A stretch of 64,000 nucleotides of DNA from Lactarius indigo (taxonomy: Eukaryota > Basidiomycota > Agaricomycetes > Russulales > Russulaceae), in the NCBI GenBank assembly GCA_025766275.1, contig JAFKAC010000176.1, positions 1 through 64,000 of the forward strand, given 5' to 3'. The notes under the pieces were generated by a model. It was not told the DNA's origin. It worked only from the letters and a program-made list of their open reading frames with translations, and searched no databases. A program made the translations under genes and the position numbers. Of the stretch, positions 10,279-21,505 are shown piece by piece (the stretch's first letter is position 1; each line of letters opens with the position of its first letter).

Positions 10279-12283
10279 TGAAGATTCCGGCGCGGAGTGT
10301 ATCCACTACAGGGACGATGTGAAAGTTGGTTGAGAGTGCAGCTTGAAAGCAAGCTAACATCCTTGCTGACATCCTTCTGTGATTACATAAGACTCTACGA
10401 CGCTCCGCATTCTCCAGCAGCCGACGACGACCTTTCAGCGCTTTTCAGCTCCGAGTCCGGCCATCCTTGTATGTCGAAGGCCATTTTGCCGTTCCATTTA
10501 AATATGATAGAGGATTACCAGTATTTGCTCCAAGATTTGCTCTTCGACCCCAGGACAAACGTGAAGGTCACGTGCTCTACTTGCCTGCCTGGATCCGTAG
10601 GGTTCTGTCTGGTGGTATGCTTATAGACGCTCCTGGACCATCCATCAATGCTGACCCTATGCCTTCTTTCCCCGCCTCGATGTCGCCCATCCGAGTCGTC
10701 GAGTATTGGAGCGTCTAGACCGTGATCACGTGAGTACGGCGTACGCTCATACCTAGAACGTCGGCTCTCAAACTTTTTTTTTTGCTGTCTACTGCTTGGT
10801 CTACTGTCTACCCCGACCGACAACTGCATGCATTTGTATACTTGTGAAACCTTCACTTCCACCCGGGTACTCTAATTTCTCACGTAACTAGGCCTACCTT
10901 TCTGTGTCGTACATCGGAAGATCGGAAGGGAACAGGAGATGATTTGTCGATTTCGTGGGTTTTCCGATATGGTGCACAGTATTTGCGTACTACAGAATTT
11001 CTTAGTTTAAAGTCAGCAAGTAGTGTGAGCGCGCAACGCTATTTGTCTTTGGAAATCTTCTTTTTTTTTTTTTGGATCAATATTTATTCTGGGATGCGTA
11101 AAGCGAGTTACAGACCAGTCACAGCAGAGCAGAGCCGTATTTATGAAACACGTTAGTCCGAAGAGGTGCCCCCGAGAAAGGTAAGTACGGAACCCAAATC
11201 TCAGAGAAGTAATAAATGGCGGCAACCACATGGGTCACCGGGCATACAGTCACAATCCGAAGACGAGAAGCATACATATGCGGAGCAGGGTCCGCCAGTT
11301 AGATAGTCCGAGGACAAAAGAGGAAGCCAAACCTCAGTGTGCACCTACCTAGTCGGGTTCAGGGGGCACGGGTATAGGGGGACCGGATTCCGGCTTGGAG
11401 AGCGCGCGAGTCTGGTCGAAGAAATTGAGGAGTTTACCGACGCCCCGCTTTTCGGAGAGGAGAGCGGTGAATGGGTGGAGGGGGGGCGTGGGGGGGATCG
11501 CAAACCGGAGGATGCCGGTGTCGATGCGGTCTTTAAGGTAGCCTTTGGAAATCTTCCTCTGCCAGCAATAGGGCGCTTAAGACGACGGGTGACGGTGACT
11601 AAGGAACCACATGAAGTTAGAAGAGGGTAGATTAGGAAGCGTGTAGCAGCGCTAACCGTCTCTGCGCTGACTTGAAGGTATGCGACGCATGTGACCCAGC
11701 ACAGGCGATAAACTGCGTGTCCAAAGATACAGCCTGCGTAATGTAAGTCCTATGACTTGCATAATCATAGGGAGACCAACGCCGGGCAGATCTCTCGTGA
11801 CGCGTGACGAGAGGCATACATGCGCCTTGGCATGCAATCGTTCATATTCTCTCAGTTCGTCCGTTACTACGACATACTGCGGGCTGTTAGGTTTAATACC
11901 CACAACGCCATTGGCTCATATAATATACATATATTGTCAGTGATCGCGGTTGTGGTTGTGCAAGGAATGTTCATCAAAAACCTATGAAAATAAGTGTAAC
12001 ATTGCTAATTCGAATTCGAAGATATGTGCCTTATGAAGTGACTCGAAACCGACAATGAAAAAAAACATGCGCCAAGCCATACAAAAAGCTATGCCTTGCT
12101 AGTGGATTCGCTATGGAGGGAATGCGGAGGTCGATTTCCCCGTTGCCCGGCATCTCGAGAGGGTCGCGAAAGACTCGGGATAACTATTTCTGTAGGTGAT
12201 CGTGGTGGGGATGGCTGTGGAGATCGTATCGAATTAGGAAGTGCAGTCGTAGTAGTTACGGGACCCACCGAAGGGTGCCCCCC
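10279..12283. other. 2 kb intergenic between DUF6535 paralogues
   Basis: This contains the promoter of the downstream minus-strand gene near 10280-10400, poly-T tracts near 10777 and 11061, and scattered short frames. Only a possible exon remnant at 11349-11570 looks coding. I recognise nothing else. Confidence 0.45.
11349..11570 (-). pseudogene. possible orphan terminal exon
   Basis: A minus-strand frame of about 70 codons, ending at a TAG, reads RIDTGILRFAIPPTPPLHPF then LLSEKRGVGKLLNFFDQTRA and a Pro-rich end. The composition looks like real protein rather than random frame, but I do not recognise the family and find no upstream exons. It may be the last exon of a lost gene. Confidence 0.2.
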
Positions 12284-14836
12284 CTAAGCTTTGTCATTAC
12301 GCAAGGCAACCTTCGCACTATTCCTGCCATCAGCGGTAGCGCTTCGATCCAGAGCCTCAATCGACCGCGGAGGTGCGATGGGAGAAGTGGTAGCTGGCGC
12401 CGGGGAGTCGGTATCTGGCCCAATAGGTGCATGGCTCGAACGAGATGCGGCCGGGTCTGCGGGCAGCTGCGGCACCGGAAAGGGCATCATAGTGTCGTGG
12501 ACTGGGACCGGGAAGGCAGGTGGGCCGTCTGGTATTACGGAATGGGCAACCAGCACAGAGCTTGGCGCGGACAAAATAATGGTGGTGTTGGCGGTGTTGG
12601 CGGCAGGACCATTGGGTATTGAATCCGATGTGGGTGTTACGATACCAGGAAATTGATTGACGTTAATCTGAGTGACCGGGGAAACACAGCTAGAAGTTAC
12701 GACGACGTTTTGTGGTGCGGGAGACGGTGCTACGTAGCATGCTAGTTTTGAGATGCTATGATCTGGGAATGGAATGGGAAATGACGGGGAACGGGGGGCA
12801 ATGGGACGATGGCCAGTGTGGGACGTAGGGTGCAGGTGATGGCCAGAGACACCGCACAGGGGATAAGAAGACGATAACATTAATACATGATCATCGTCAG
12901 CGGTGGAGGACGAGAATGCTATTGGGGCAGAATCGGTGTCCTGATGTAAAGCTATGTAAGCGTTGCGGACGTTCTTGAGGATTGCGATAGAAATAGATCG
13001 AAAGCGATCATCCGAACTGTTCCTCGCCAGGGGGACGAGTTCGTTCCATAGGTCGCAGAAATCATGCTGTAGCACTGGGAGAGTGTGTCGGACGTCGAAC
13101 TTGGTAACTAGTTCAAGGGCCTTCCAGCGCGTTGCAGGATCCCCGAGCCAAAAGGAGTCGAAATGGTCACAAATGATGTACCGAAGTATGCGGATGGAAA
13201 TTGCGAGTGAGATACTGTCGCCATGTGCAAGATAGTCCTCCAAGACGGGTCTCGGAAAACCTAAATGGTCAGTAACAAGTCGGAACCAGTGTTCGTTGCG
13301 TTCTTGCTGTCGTACCCTCAGGAGAATGATGGAGAGTATGGTCTGTGAATGATAAGCGGTGGCTGGGTCGCTACGATCAGCGTTCCTTAGCAAGAGCCCA
13401 AGGTCAACAGAGTTCAGTAGACCACCCCATTCTCCGTCGATGATACGATGAAAGATTTGCGGCGTCGTGCGAAGGAGTGCCGCACTCATAGCCTCCCTAC
13501 AAATGGCCAGCCGCCGCGTCTTGATTTTGGGAACGACCAAATTAGATGTTAATGTGCGGTGGAACAAACCAATAAGAGCTTCTGTCATTCTCTCCATATT
13601 CGGCTGGATGCAATTGCGAATAGGGTCGTTGAGAACTTTTGAGGTGCAGAAACCGGGGATACCCGCAAAAAACCGCTCCAATTCGTGATCTTCATCGGAA
13701 CAGTCGAGGGTCCACATCAATGCGCGCCCGTCGATTGCAGATGGCAGTTTGCGAGCGAATTCTTCTGCTGTCTTCGCGAGGCCATGTGTGAACCATTCGT
13801 GATACTGTCTTTTTCGTTCGCCGAAGTACTTCCATTTACTATGGCTAACGCAAGTAAATGCCGCAAACCACCGAAGTGCTTGGAAGAGTAGAGTTAGGAC
13901 GCCGGTGGCGAGGAACCACGTCGAGGATGAGAGGGGGGCATAGTAAGGACTGTCGTATCGGAAGAGTGGCATGAATGTGATGGATATGTATACCGATGTG
14001 CATAGCCCGACCCACGAAGCAATGGCGCTGAAGGCGGTGTGATCGATGTTGAACAAGAACACGAGGAGGCCCGCAAAGAAGAGGAAAAGGGATATATGCA
14101 GGAGGACAGGCAACGCTTCGACCACCCTGGGGAGGTGAAGATTGTCGACGCCTTCAGAAAAAAAAGCCCGAATCCGACCTCGAGTATGTGGGCTGGACCG
14201 GGCTTGAGTGAGCTTAATATATCGACGAACCCACTGTTGCAGCAATGTCGCCAGTAAGGCGCACGTAAGGCTAATGGCCAAACTTAAGAACCAGAGGGTA
14301 TTGACCCAGATAGCGTAATTTGGTGGGGTGAATGAAGACGCTGGATTGGACAGGGTGGAGGGAATGGAAACTTGGGACCCATTAGCGTCGGCGAGCAGTT
14401 GATAAATATTCGCAAGGTAGAACGCAGTTGTGTCTTGTGAGTTGGGTCGGAGGTCTTGGATCGATACTGAAACCAATGTTGCAACGGCAGCAGAAAATAG
14501 ACCGGTCTATGATCACTGAGCGGGCAATATGCGGGGAGTAGAATTAGGACCCACGAATATAAGAATGCCGTCGGCATCCGCTTGCCATCTTTCGGCTTGT
14601 TTCTTGTCATGTTCTTCTGCCGTCTCTGTATACATGGTGAAGAGAGGACCCGAGCCATCAACAAAGTTGGACTCCAGAGTCCGAGTCTCTGTCGATTGGT
14701 CGTCTGTTCAGTTACGTTTAACGAACACCGGGGGGAAATACGTATGTGAGGGCTGGACAGTACCTCTGTCGCCGAGCCCACGCTCCGCCCTATCTTCCAA
14801 GTCGATGGTCTCCTGAGGAACTTCGGCCTGAGACAT
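12284..14836 (-). CDS. DUF6535 membrane protein 2
   Basis: Three exons: 14836-14764, 14703-14555 and 14506-12284, about 814 residues. The ATG opens MSQAEVPQETIDLEDRAERG. Intron 1 (60 bp, phase 1, donor gtactg, acceptor gaacag) is required because the unspliced frame hits TGA. Intron 2 (48 bp, phase 0, donor gtgggt, acceptor catag) joins RWQADADGILIF to TGLFSAAVATLVSVSIQD. Domain features are VDGSGPLFTMY, then the DUF6535 core FYLANIYQLLAD, WVNTLWFLSLAISLTCALLA and HISLFLFFAGLLVFLFN, followed by a helical region and a low-complexity Ser/Pro tail ending in NDKA. Exon number, intron phases and even the 60 bp first-intron length match the paralogue at 7.4-10.3 kb, so the two are a tandem duplicate pair. 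Function unknown. Confidence 0.87.
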
Positions 14837-15307
14837 TGAGAATTACAGTATCGACGCAGAGTGTGTTGAGCTCGGTGTTGAGTCGAAGGATGATGGAGGG
14901 GGACCCGGAGGGGACGACGTCCGCGTTGAGAATGCGAGGCAAACGATGAGCAACCCCCGCAGCAGCACTGGAACTAAGCACGGCCTTCATCGGATACCGT
15001 GACGTCGAGTCCGACGACAACTATCGCCCGGATCACAGGCCCGGGCTGCGCCGGTTCCATCCATCCGAGCGATTCGGGGTGGCCGCAAATTTCCGAGTCG
15101 AAGTACAGCTTTTTTTCGTAACTTAAAACGATTGTGGCACTTATGGACGTGATAGATGTGCGGCGACAAAAAAAGGCAAGACTACGACGTACTAGTCTAC
15201 TCGACAAGTTCCTCTTAGCGCAAGGATTGACGCCCAATATTGACGTCCAGTATTATCACGGAGCATGTGGAAACACGGAATACATATGGAAAAGGTGAAA
15301 ACGAAAA
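14837..15307. other. upstream region of DUF6535 gene 2 and insertion flank
   Basis: About 470 bp between the DUF6535 ATG and the left end of the large mobile element. It should hold the promoter of the minus-strand gene. Several short frames overlap on both strands, none recognisable. Confidence 0.45.
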
Positions 15308-15318
15308 GAAGCAACGCC
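15308..15318 (+). repeat. left target-site duplication of RecQ-DUF6589 element
   Basis: GAAGCAACGCC lies directly outside the left inverted repeat; the same 11 bases lie in direct orientation outside the right inverted repeat. Confidence 0.8.
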
Positions 15319-15573
15319 AGACTCCTTCCCGTTTCGATGCTCCGCGTAAGAGACTATTACTCACTGTGCACGTGTTTCTTCCCACAGCCACTTTCCTTTT
15401 ATATCCTAACTTTGCGTCTCGTTACGCTACGCACCGACTGGGGACACTTGTGTTGGCTTCTCCCGGGGCGTGACGCATGGTGCTCTTTCGTGTCGATCCT
15501 TATGTTTTTTTAATGTAAACGCGTGTGTCCGTATTCGGAAAATATAATAAATTTATTGCTTGCTTGACATTGG
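15319..15573 (+). repeat. left terminal inverted repeat, also RecQ promoter
   Basis: The repeat starts AGACTCCTTCCCGTTTCG and ends TTGCTTGACATTGG. It matches the reverse complement of 36586-36838. The inner 155 bp differ at only three positions by eye, all C/T; the outer part is more diverged with small indels. It contains AT-rich motifs (cttttatatcc, aatataataaattt) and ends 57 bp before the RecQ ATG, so it probably supplies that gene's promoter and leader. Confidence 0.85.
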
Positions 15574-15629
15574 TGTGTATGTGTGAATATGTGAATGCGC
15601 GAATCCCACCTTCGCGTCTTCTCTGTGCA

Positions 15630-17989
15630 ATGGCCTCGCTCGATTCCACTGTCGATCTTCCTTCTCTGAATGACATGCGAGATGCTGTCAAGGATCGCTT
15701 CGGCTTCTTTCCGTGCACATGGCAACTTGAGGCCGCATTGACTCAGCTAAAGCAAATGGACTTGGTTACTCTGGCACCTACGGGATCTGGAAAAACCTTG
15801 ACGTTCTGGATGCCGCTCCTTTTCAATAGAAATGGGATCACGATTGTTATCACACCATTAATTGTCTTAGGTGATAAATATGTCGCAGAGCTGTCAGCAG
15901 TTTCGATCCCAGCAATAAACCTTGCATCCGAGTCAGACGATACATACGAGGTGGGAGTCCTATATGAGTGCCTCTATCCGTTGAGTAATGTAGCGAACAG
16001 GATATCGAGTCCTTGAAGTACCGCGTTATTATTACAAGTCCCGAGCGCATTCTTAATGACCGGAGGTTCCTTGAACTGTGGAAGCTGAAGAAATTTGTTA
16101 ACAGACTGCACAATATTATATTCGACGAGGCCCACTGTATCAGCCAGTGGTCAGGGGATTTCCGCCCCGAGTACGCTGAAGTTGGGAGGCTACGTTGGCT
16201 ACTCCCTGGACATGTTGTCTTCTACGCGGCATCTGCAACGCTACCGTCTCGTGTTCTTGGCCACATAAAGTCTGTTCTTCAGATGCGATCAGAGAGAACT
16301 AGGGAGATTCGGCTCAGCAATGATCGCCTGAATATTCACTTGCTTACCTTGGAGATGCTGGACCCTATAAACTCGTGCCATGACATCCTCCGCGTGCTTA
16401 GGTTCGATGGGAATCCCCCACCGCCCCCATTCATGGTTTTTTGTAATGACCGAAAAGAAAGGGAGAGACTTTGCCTGTTTGCTCATTCACATGTGCCTTC
16501 TGAACTTGTCGGGAAGCTTCTCTGGTTCCATTCTGGTATGAGTACAAGCTTCCGGACAGAAACGATCAAGAAACTTCGCTTAAATGAAATATGGGGGATC
16601 TTCTGTACCGATGCGGCTGGAATGGTGCGTCGTTATCCATAAATTGTTGAAGTTGTGCCAATCAGTTGTTAGGGTCTTGACCTGCGCAATATGGAGCTTG
16701 TTGTTCAGTGGAAACATACAAAGTCATTTTGTATGCTCTGGCAGCGTCTTGGTCGTGCAGCAAGAGATCCATCAACTGAAGCTACCGGGATTTATATTGT
16801 CGAGCCAAAATTCATGGACCGCCGCATGCAAACCAAACAGAAAGCGGCAACGAATGCCGGGAAATCGCAGCAGAGGCAACTACACGGAGTCCCAGACACA
16901 GTGGATGTAACATCAACATCAACGAGTGCGCATGTGCAGAGTGGGAAGGCTGGCCCATCTTCACGGAAGCAGCCTCGCCACCAGCGCGATCAACCAGAGC
17001 CTGATTCTGGTGCACCGCGTACAACGGGCAGGTTGATTGTCCAAGAGGAGAAACACGAGAATTACGAAGAGGCTGCCATGGATGCGTATATCAACGCACG
17101 TTCACGAGGGGTCTGTTGCCATGGAATATCAAATGAGTTCTTTGGTAATCGTCCACGTACGTATTTGGAATCTGTTTACTGGGACTCGGTTTGACCCGCG
17201 GCCAGCGTCTCCATCGATTGCTTGTTCTAATTGCCCGCGATGTGTTGTCAAGGGCTCCCGTTTGTGCTGTGATATCTGCAACCCCGGGTCGTTTATTCTA
17301 CCGCTCCCCAAAACATCTGCCTCAAAACAAAGTCGGGCTCCGAGCAAATTCAAGGCGGGCCGGTACGAGTTGACCAGCACAGACACGAGGCTCAAGACCG
17401 CCTTGCAAGACTGGCGGAGAAACCAGCTCCTGAGCACTGTGGGCGATGATGATATGTTCGGACCCCAGCTCATCATGACCGACGATGTACTCGAACGCTT
17501 AGTGGAGTTGGCCCATTTCGAGCAGGTCTCTGATCTCGCGTCAATTCATGCCCAAGTCAGTTGGCGGTATACCGATCGCTGGGGCGCGGAGATTCTCGAT
17601 ATCATCGAGAAACACATCCCACCTGTTAACGCTGGTTTGTCTAGACCAGCTCTGCAACCTGCCGGGAATCTGCCCGGGCCATCCACCGTGCAGAGGTCGT
17701 CAGTTGCCCAATCGACACCAAGTTCAAATGACCCCAAACCGCCCCGCGCGAGGCGATGTAGTGCATGTGGCAGCAACACGCACATAGGTATGTCGTTATT
17801 TTGTAATAGTTCGTGTCTACGTTGTTCATGGTTACCCCCATAGCTTCTAATCGCATCTGTCCGAATTACAAGCCGTGTACAGGAGGTGTGCAAGGCCCAA
17901 ACGAGAATGTATTTACGGTCAGTGGACCTCTAAATCCGCGGCCTCGATCTCATGTGCTTCCTCTTCAACAGGTAGCACAACTCTCTTAG
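15630..17989 (+). CDS. RecQ-like DEAH helicase with C-terminal zinc knuckle
   Basis: Five exons (15630-15950, 16001-16624, 16673-17156, 17206-17787, 17844-17989) give 718 residues with consistent phases. Helicase motifs: motif 0 around FGFFPCTWQLEA (24-35), Walker A APTGSGKT (49-56), DEAH (149-152) followed by CISQWSGDFRPEY, AASATLPS, FHSGMS, and after the second intron CTDAAGMGLDLRN with QRLGRAARD as motif VI. Cys-rich segments follow: CSNCPRCV...CCDICNP, and a CCHC-like end CSACGSNTHIASNRICPN. As an SF2 RecQ-family protein it should unwind DNA 3' to 5' using ATP. There is no long N-terminal region, and the domain order suits element-borne or telomere-linked RecQ copies rather than the housekeeping Sgs1/BLM type. 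Transcription probably starts in the left inverted repeat. The stop overlaps the convergent DUF6589 gene. No disabling change is visible. Confidence 0.87.
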
Positions 17990-18110
17990 CATGTACTACC
18001 TCTAGACCCCTTGCAATATTATCCGTTATCTCCCGCTCCACAGCCCTCCCACAACGAAATTCGCACAGGCCAGACGTTTGCATATGGGTGCGCAGCCTCT
18101 CTATTGTTGT
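17919..18110 (-). pseudogene. 3' end of the DUF6589 gene, cut off by gypsy insertion
   Basis: This is the last 64 codons including the stop: TTIERLRTHMQTSGLCEFRC, then GRAVEREITDNIARGLEVVH and an acidic end with LEVH before TGA. It continues in frame from the exon that stops at the GGTCA target duplication at 33782-33786. It overlaps the last exon of the convergent RecQ gene (17844-17989) on the opposite strand by 71 bp. Confidence 0.78.
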
Positions 18111-18115
18111 GGTCA
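18111..18115 (+). repeat. target-site duplication of gypsy 1
   Basis: GGTCA precedes the 5' LTR and recurs at 33782-33786 after the 3' LTR. Removing one copy and the element restores the DUF6589 reading frame. Confidence 0.92.
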
Positions 18116-18613
18116 TGTTACGTTTCGACCCTTACTGTACCGGTTGCAACTACGGCGGTAAGGTAGATTAGTTGCGGACTTACGATAGGCGATTACGAGT
18201 ACGATAGGAGATTGCGCGCAGATTGCTGACTGAGGACTATGCCACTAATACTAGTAGTAGTAGTATTAGGGTTCGAGCTACTTACGCGACACATTGGATG
18301 CTACATTACCGTGACTCATAGCAGCGCTTGAAAGCCTGCTCGACTTGTATTTAACTTGTCTTGTGAAGGCCAAGATGCACCATCTTGGTCTTCTTGAATC
18401 GTCACTTGTTCCTTCTCTCTCTCTCTCTCTCGCGCTCTCTCTATCGCCTCCTTTAAGACGGTGCACCTTCGAGTGTTCACCCCTGTCTACGCTTGGGCCT
18501 TCGCGTCTTCAAGATATTCGTCGAGCCTGGACTTTCGTGTCTTCAGGGCATCCGCTAAGTTGTTACCGCCTCTACAGCAGCTCAAGTCGAGCTAACGTCG
18601 TGACGACGTAACA
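18116..18613 (+). repeat. 5' LTR of gypsy 1
   Basis: 498 bp, beginning TGTTACG and ending CGTAACA. It contains a CT-rich microsatellite near 18414-18442 and a TAG/TAC repeat near 18250. Identical to the 3' LTR except for about four transitions. Confidence 0.93.
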
Positions 18614-18632
18614 TTAAGACCAAGATCCCACC

Positions 18633-20703
18633 GTGGCCGTAACAACAAGAGACCAGTGGACGAGCTTCCGTCCATATTCGCTCCCAAGAAGAGGAGAGCG
18701 TAACGTCCCCACGCGCTTCCTACAAGCCGCTAGTTGGAGGGAAAGACAAGAAGAAACCGGATATTTTGTGGAGTTCAACGGACCTAGCAGGTTCCGACCA
18801 GTTGAGTTCAACTTCAACCACTTGTGTTGGACGGAGGTTGTGTGGAATCCCATAGACTCCCAGTGGGACGTCATACGACCGGCAGGACCTAGATACCAGT
18901 GCGATATCGACGCCCGAGAACTCAACAGCAGAGCAGACTGGGGCCCCATTGACGGGCAAGTACGAGAACACTCTACTGGAGAAGTGATATCGGAAGAGGA
19001 AGAAGAACAAAGCCAAGACGAAAGTGAAGGACGAGAGCCAAATCAAACGGAAACTAGCGGAGGAGCGATACAAGATCTCCTCATCGAACGAGCTGAGTCC
19101 GCGCACATTACCGAACCAGAGCCAATTCACATCCGATCGCCAGCCATCATGGCAACAATAACAAGAGCAATGGAAGAAGTCGCGATTGAAGAAGCACGCG
19201 CAATACGAGAAGAAGCACGAGAAATCCTCATGCCCATCAACCCTGAAACCGGTGTACGAATGACTGCAGACGACACAGCCATCTTCCGAGCAATAGGATC
19301 AGATCGAGGAGACCCCCCATCCGGACGACAACCCGCACTAGACCTCCCACCGGGAACGGGAGGACCGGGCGAAGACCCGCCACCGCCACCAGGGGGGGGC
19401 ATCCCGTTTGATCTACGAAGAACCGAACCGCCAAGAATGCCACCCATGGGGCCGCCAGGAGGTGGAGGAGGCGACGGCGGAGGAGGAGGAGGTGGCGGAA
19501 ATGCTGGAGGAGGAGGACATCATAACGAAAAACTAACCGGCGAGCCACCTTCCATCTTCGATGGAGACAGACTCAAAGTAGACCAATTCCTAACGCAGTG
19601 GCATGTCTATTGGGGCATGAATTTGGACGCCCCTATCATGCGCAACGACTACAGAAGATGCCTTCTGTTTCTTTCCTACATCAAAGGCGGAGCGGTCAGC
19701 GAATGGGTCCTATCCTTCCTGAACTGGCTCAACAGGCAGATACAACGGGGAATAAGTCCCTACACTCGCGACTTATGGAACGCCGTGGCCGATGGATTCA
19801 GCCAGAGGTTCGAAAACACGCTAGAAAGGGAACAAGCCCAAGCTATACTACGGAAGGGTTACAAAATGACAGGAGAAGACATTGACAAGTACGTCAATGA
19901 CTTTGAACAGCTCGCACGGAAAGCTCATTATCGCCTCAATGAACCCCAAACCATCGACCTCTTTACGTCGGGTCTACCCAAGGAACTGTTCAAAAACGCG
20001 TTCCAGTTCGACAACCCCGTCACGTTTGATGACTGGAAAAGGGCCGTCCTCAAGCGGCAGAAGAACTATATCCACCTCAAGGCGCGACTCAATGAATACA
20101 AAAGTATGACGACGCAACCAAAGAAGCAGGGCGGCAATGCGGGATGGACACTCCCGCAGAACCTGCCACAAACTAACCCATGGGCGATGGACACCTCGGC
20201 TGACCGTGCAAAGGTAAGGCTCGCGGGGTCTGAAGACATCGATTTCAACAAACTACCACACCGCGAATGGCCTACGCCACCGTTCCCACCGAGAGGAGGA
20301 CCGGGGGCTAGAGGACGAGGGAGAGGGGGATCTCAAAGGGACTTAAGGAATGTCCTTTGCTATAACTGTCATGCTCCTGGCCACCTCTCACGAAATTGTC
20401 CATACCCGCGTACGCAGCAACAATGGCAGGCTCCCCCATCCAGCAGCCGCATGACCGAAACTACGGGATACCCTCAAGGACCCGTCTCACAATACGCGCC
20501 ATCGCAGTACGCACCGTCGCTGCCCGGGTATATGTCGCCGGCGCCAAGCGTAACACCCGCACCCCCAAATCAACGCGGCCAGCACAAAAACAGCGGGAGA
20601 ACAGGCTAAAGAATGGCTCACACAGGTGGCCAACAGTACGGATGAAGTAAAGGATCTTATACTTCAAGATCTATGGGGAAAAGAGGGTTTTCGGGACGCC
20701 TGA
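18633..20703 (+). pseudogene. gag of gypsy 1, frameshifted at the 3' end
   Basis: The frame opens at GTG (18633) and runs 658 codons to 20609: a Glu-rich N-terminal part, a Gly/Pro linker, the retrotransposon gag domain (KVDQFLTQWHVYWGMNL to FKNAFQFDNPVTFDDWKRAV) and a CCHC zinc knuckle CYNCHAPGHLSRNC. Compared with gypsy 2, one extra C in the run near 20565 shifts the frame, so the last ~45 residues and the normal TGA near 20701 are reached only in another frame. No ATG precedes MATITRAMEE at about 19149, although the upstream region is protein-conserved. Confidence 0.85.
20685..20691 (+). promoter_or_regulatory. GGGTTTT -1 frameshift site, gypsy 1 gag-pol
   Basis: In the gag frame the bases read G GGT TTT, the canonical X XXY YYZ heptamer. 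Pol lies in the -1 frame and the gag stop follows 10 bases later. The site is conserved in gypsy 2. Confidence 0.65.
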
Positions 20704-20972
20704 ACCCGTCAGTCTGGGTGAGGGCTCTTCAATGTAATTCTGTAATTGTGACAACGCGCTACCGATCTATGAGAATCCCAGTGACTGTCCGCACGAATTA
20801 CCAAACGACTGAAACAAATGCGCTAGTCGACTCCGGCGTGACCGACAACTTCATCCGACCCAGCTTGGCCAAACGGGCTGGTATCCGGACGCAGCCACTG
20901 AGTACACCCCGCAAGATATGGAATATAGACAACACGGAAAATAAAGCTGGGTTAATCACTCATTACGTTAAC

Positions 20973-20977
20973 CTAGA
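20973..20977 (+). repeat. target-site duplication of gypsy 2
   Basis: CTAGA on the left, repeated at 28813-28817 on the right. Removing one copy and the element restores the pol sequence NLEVKTRG of gypsy 1. Confidence 0.92.
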
Positions 20978-21474
20978 TGTTACGTCGTCACGACGTTAGC
21001 TCGACTTGAGCTCTGTAGAGGTGGTAACAACTTAGCGAATGCTCTGAAGACATGAAGGTCCAGACGTATCGAATGCCTTGAGGACGCGAAGGTCCAAGCG
21101 TAAGCAATGGTGAACACTCAAAGGTGCACTTCTCGAGAGGATCGGCGAAGGAACAGAAGGAAGACACAAGTGACGATTGAAGAAGACCAAGATGGCGTAT
21201 CTTGGTCTTCACTAGACACTATAAATACAAATCGAGCAGGCTTAGAAGCGCTGCTATGAGTCACCGTAAGTAAGCGTCCAACGTATCGCGTAAGTAACTC
21301 AAACCCTAGTACTACTAGTACTAGTATGTGTGGCGTCCGTTCTCAGTCAGCTATCAGTACCGTATCTCCTATCGTGCTACCGTATCACCACGCGTCGTAG
21401 ATAAGTCCGTCACTAATATACCTTACCGCCGTAGTGACAACCGGTACAGTAAGGGTATGGGTCGAAACGTGACA
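20978..21474 (-). repeat. 3' LTR of gypsy 2
   Basis: 497 bp. On the minus strand it begins TGTCACG after the polypurine tract aaaagaggaggtga and ends CGTAACA. Confidence 0.93.
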
Positions 21475-21505
21475 TCACCTCCTCTTTTAGCGTGAGACCC
21501 CTGGC

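Larger units (their letters stand above)
20673..20977 (+). pseudogene. protease start of gypsy 1 pol, cut by gypsy 2
   Basis: This frame overlaps the end of gag in the -1 frame. It contains the aspartic protease active-site region ALVDSGVTDNFIRPSLAKR (Ala to Val relative to gypsy 2) and continues to HYVNL, where gypsy 2 inserted at CTAGA. The rest of pol resumes at 28813. Confidence 0.85.

Noticed and set aside
15525..15629. N-terminal extension of RecQ (SVFGKYNKFIACLTL) shared with an upstream frame of the DUF6589 gene
   Set aside because: The similarity comes from the inverted repeat, not from a protein domain. It begins at TTG with no ATG, and clear ATG starts follow in both genes.
18250..18266. 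TAG/TAC microsatellite as an independent repeat
   Set aside because: It is an internal part of the gypsy LTRs and recurs in each LTR copy.
18633..20609. Outer and inner gag as two unrelated genes
   Set aside because: They are copies of one gypsy family; the LTRs and target duplications show the nesting.
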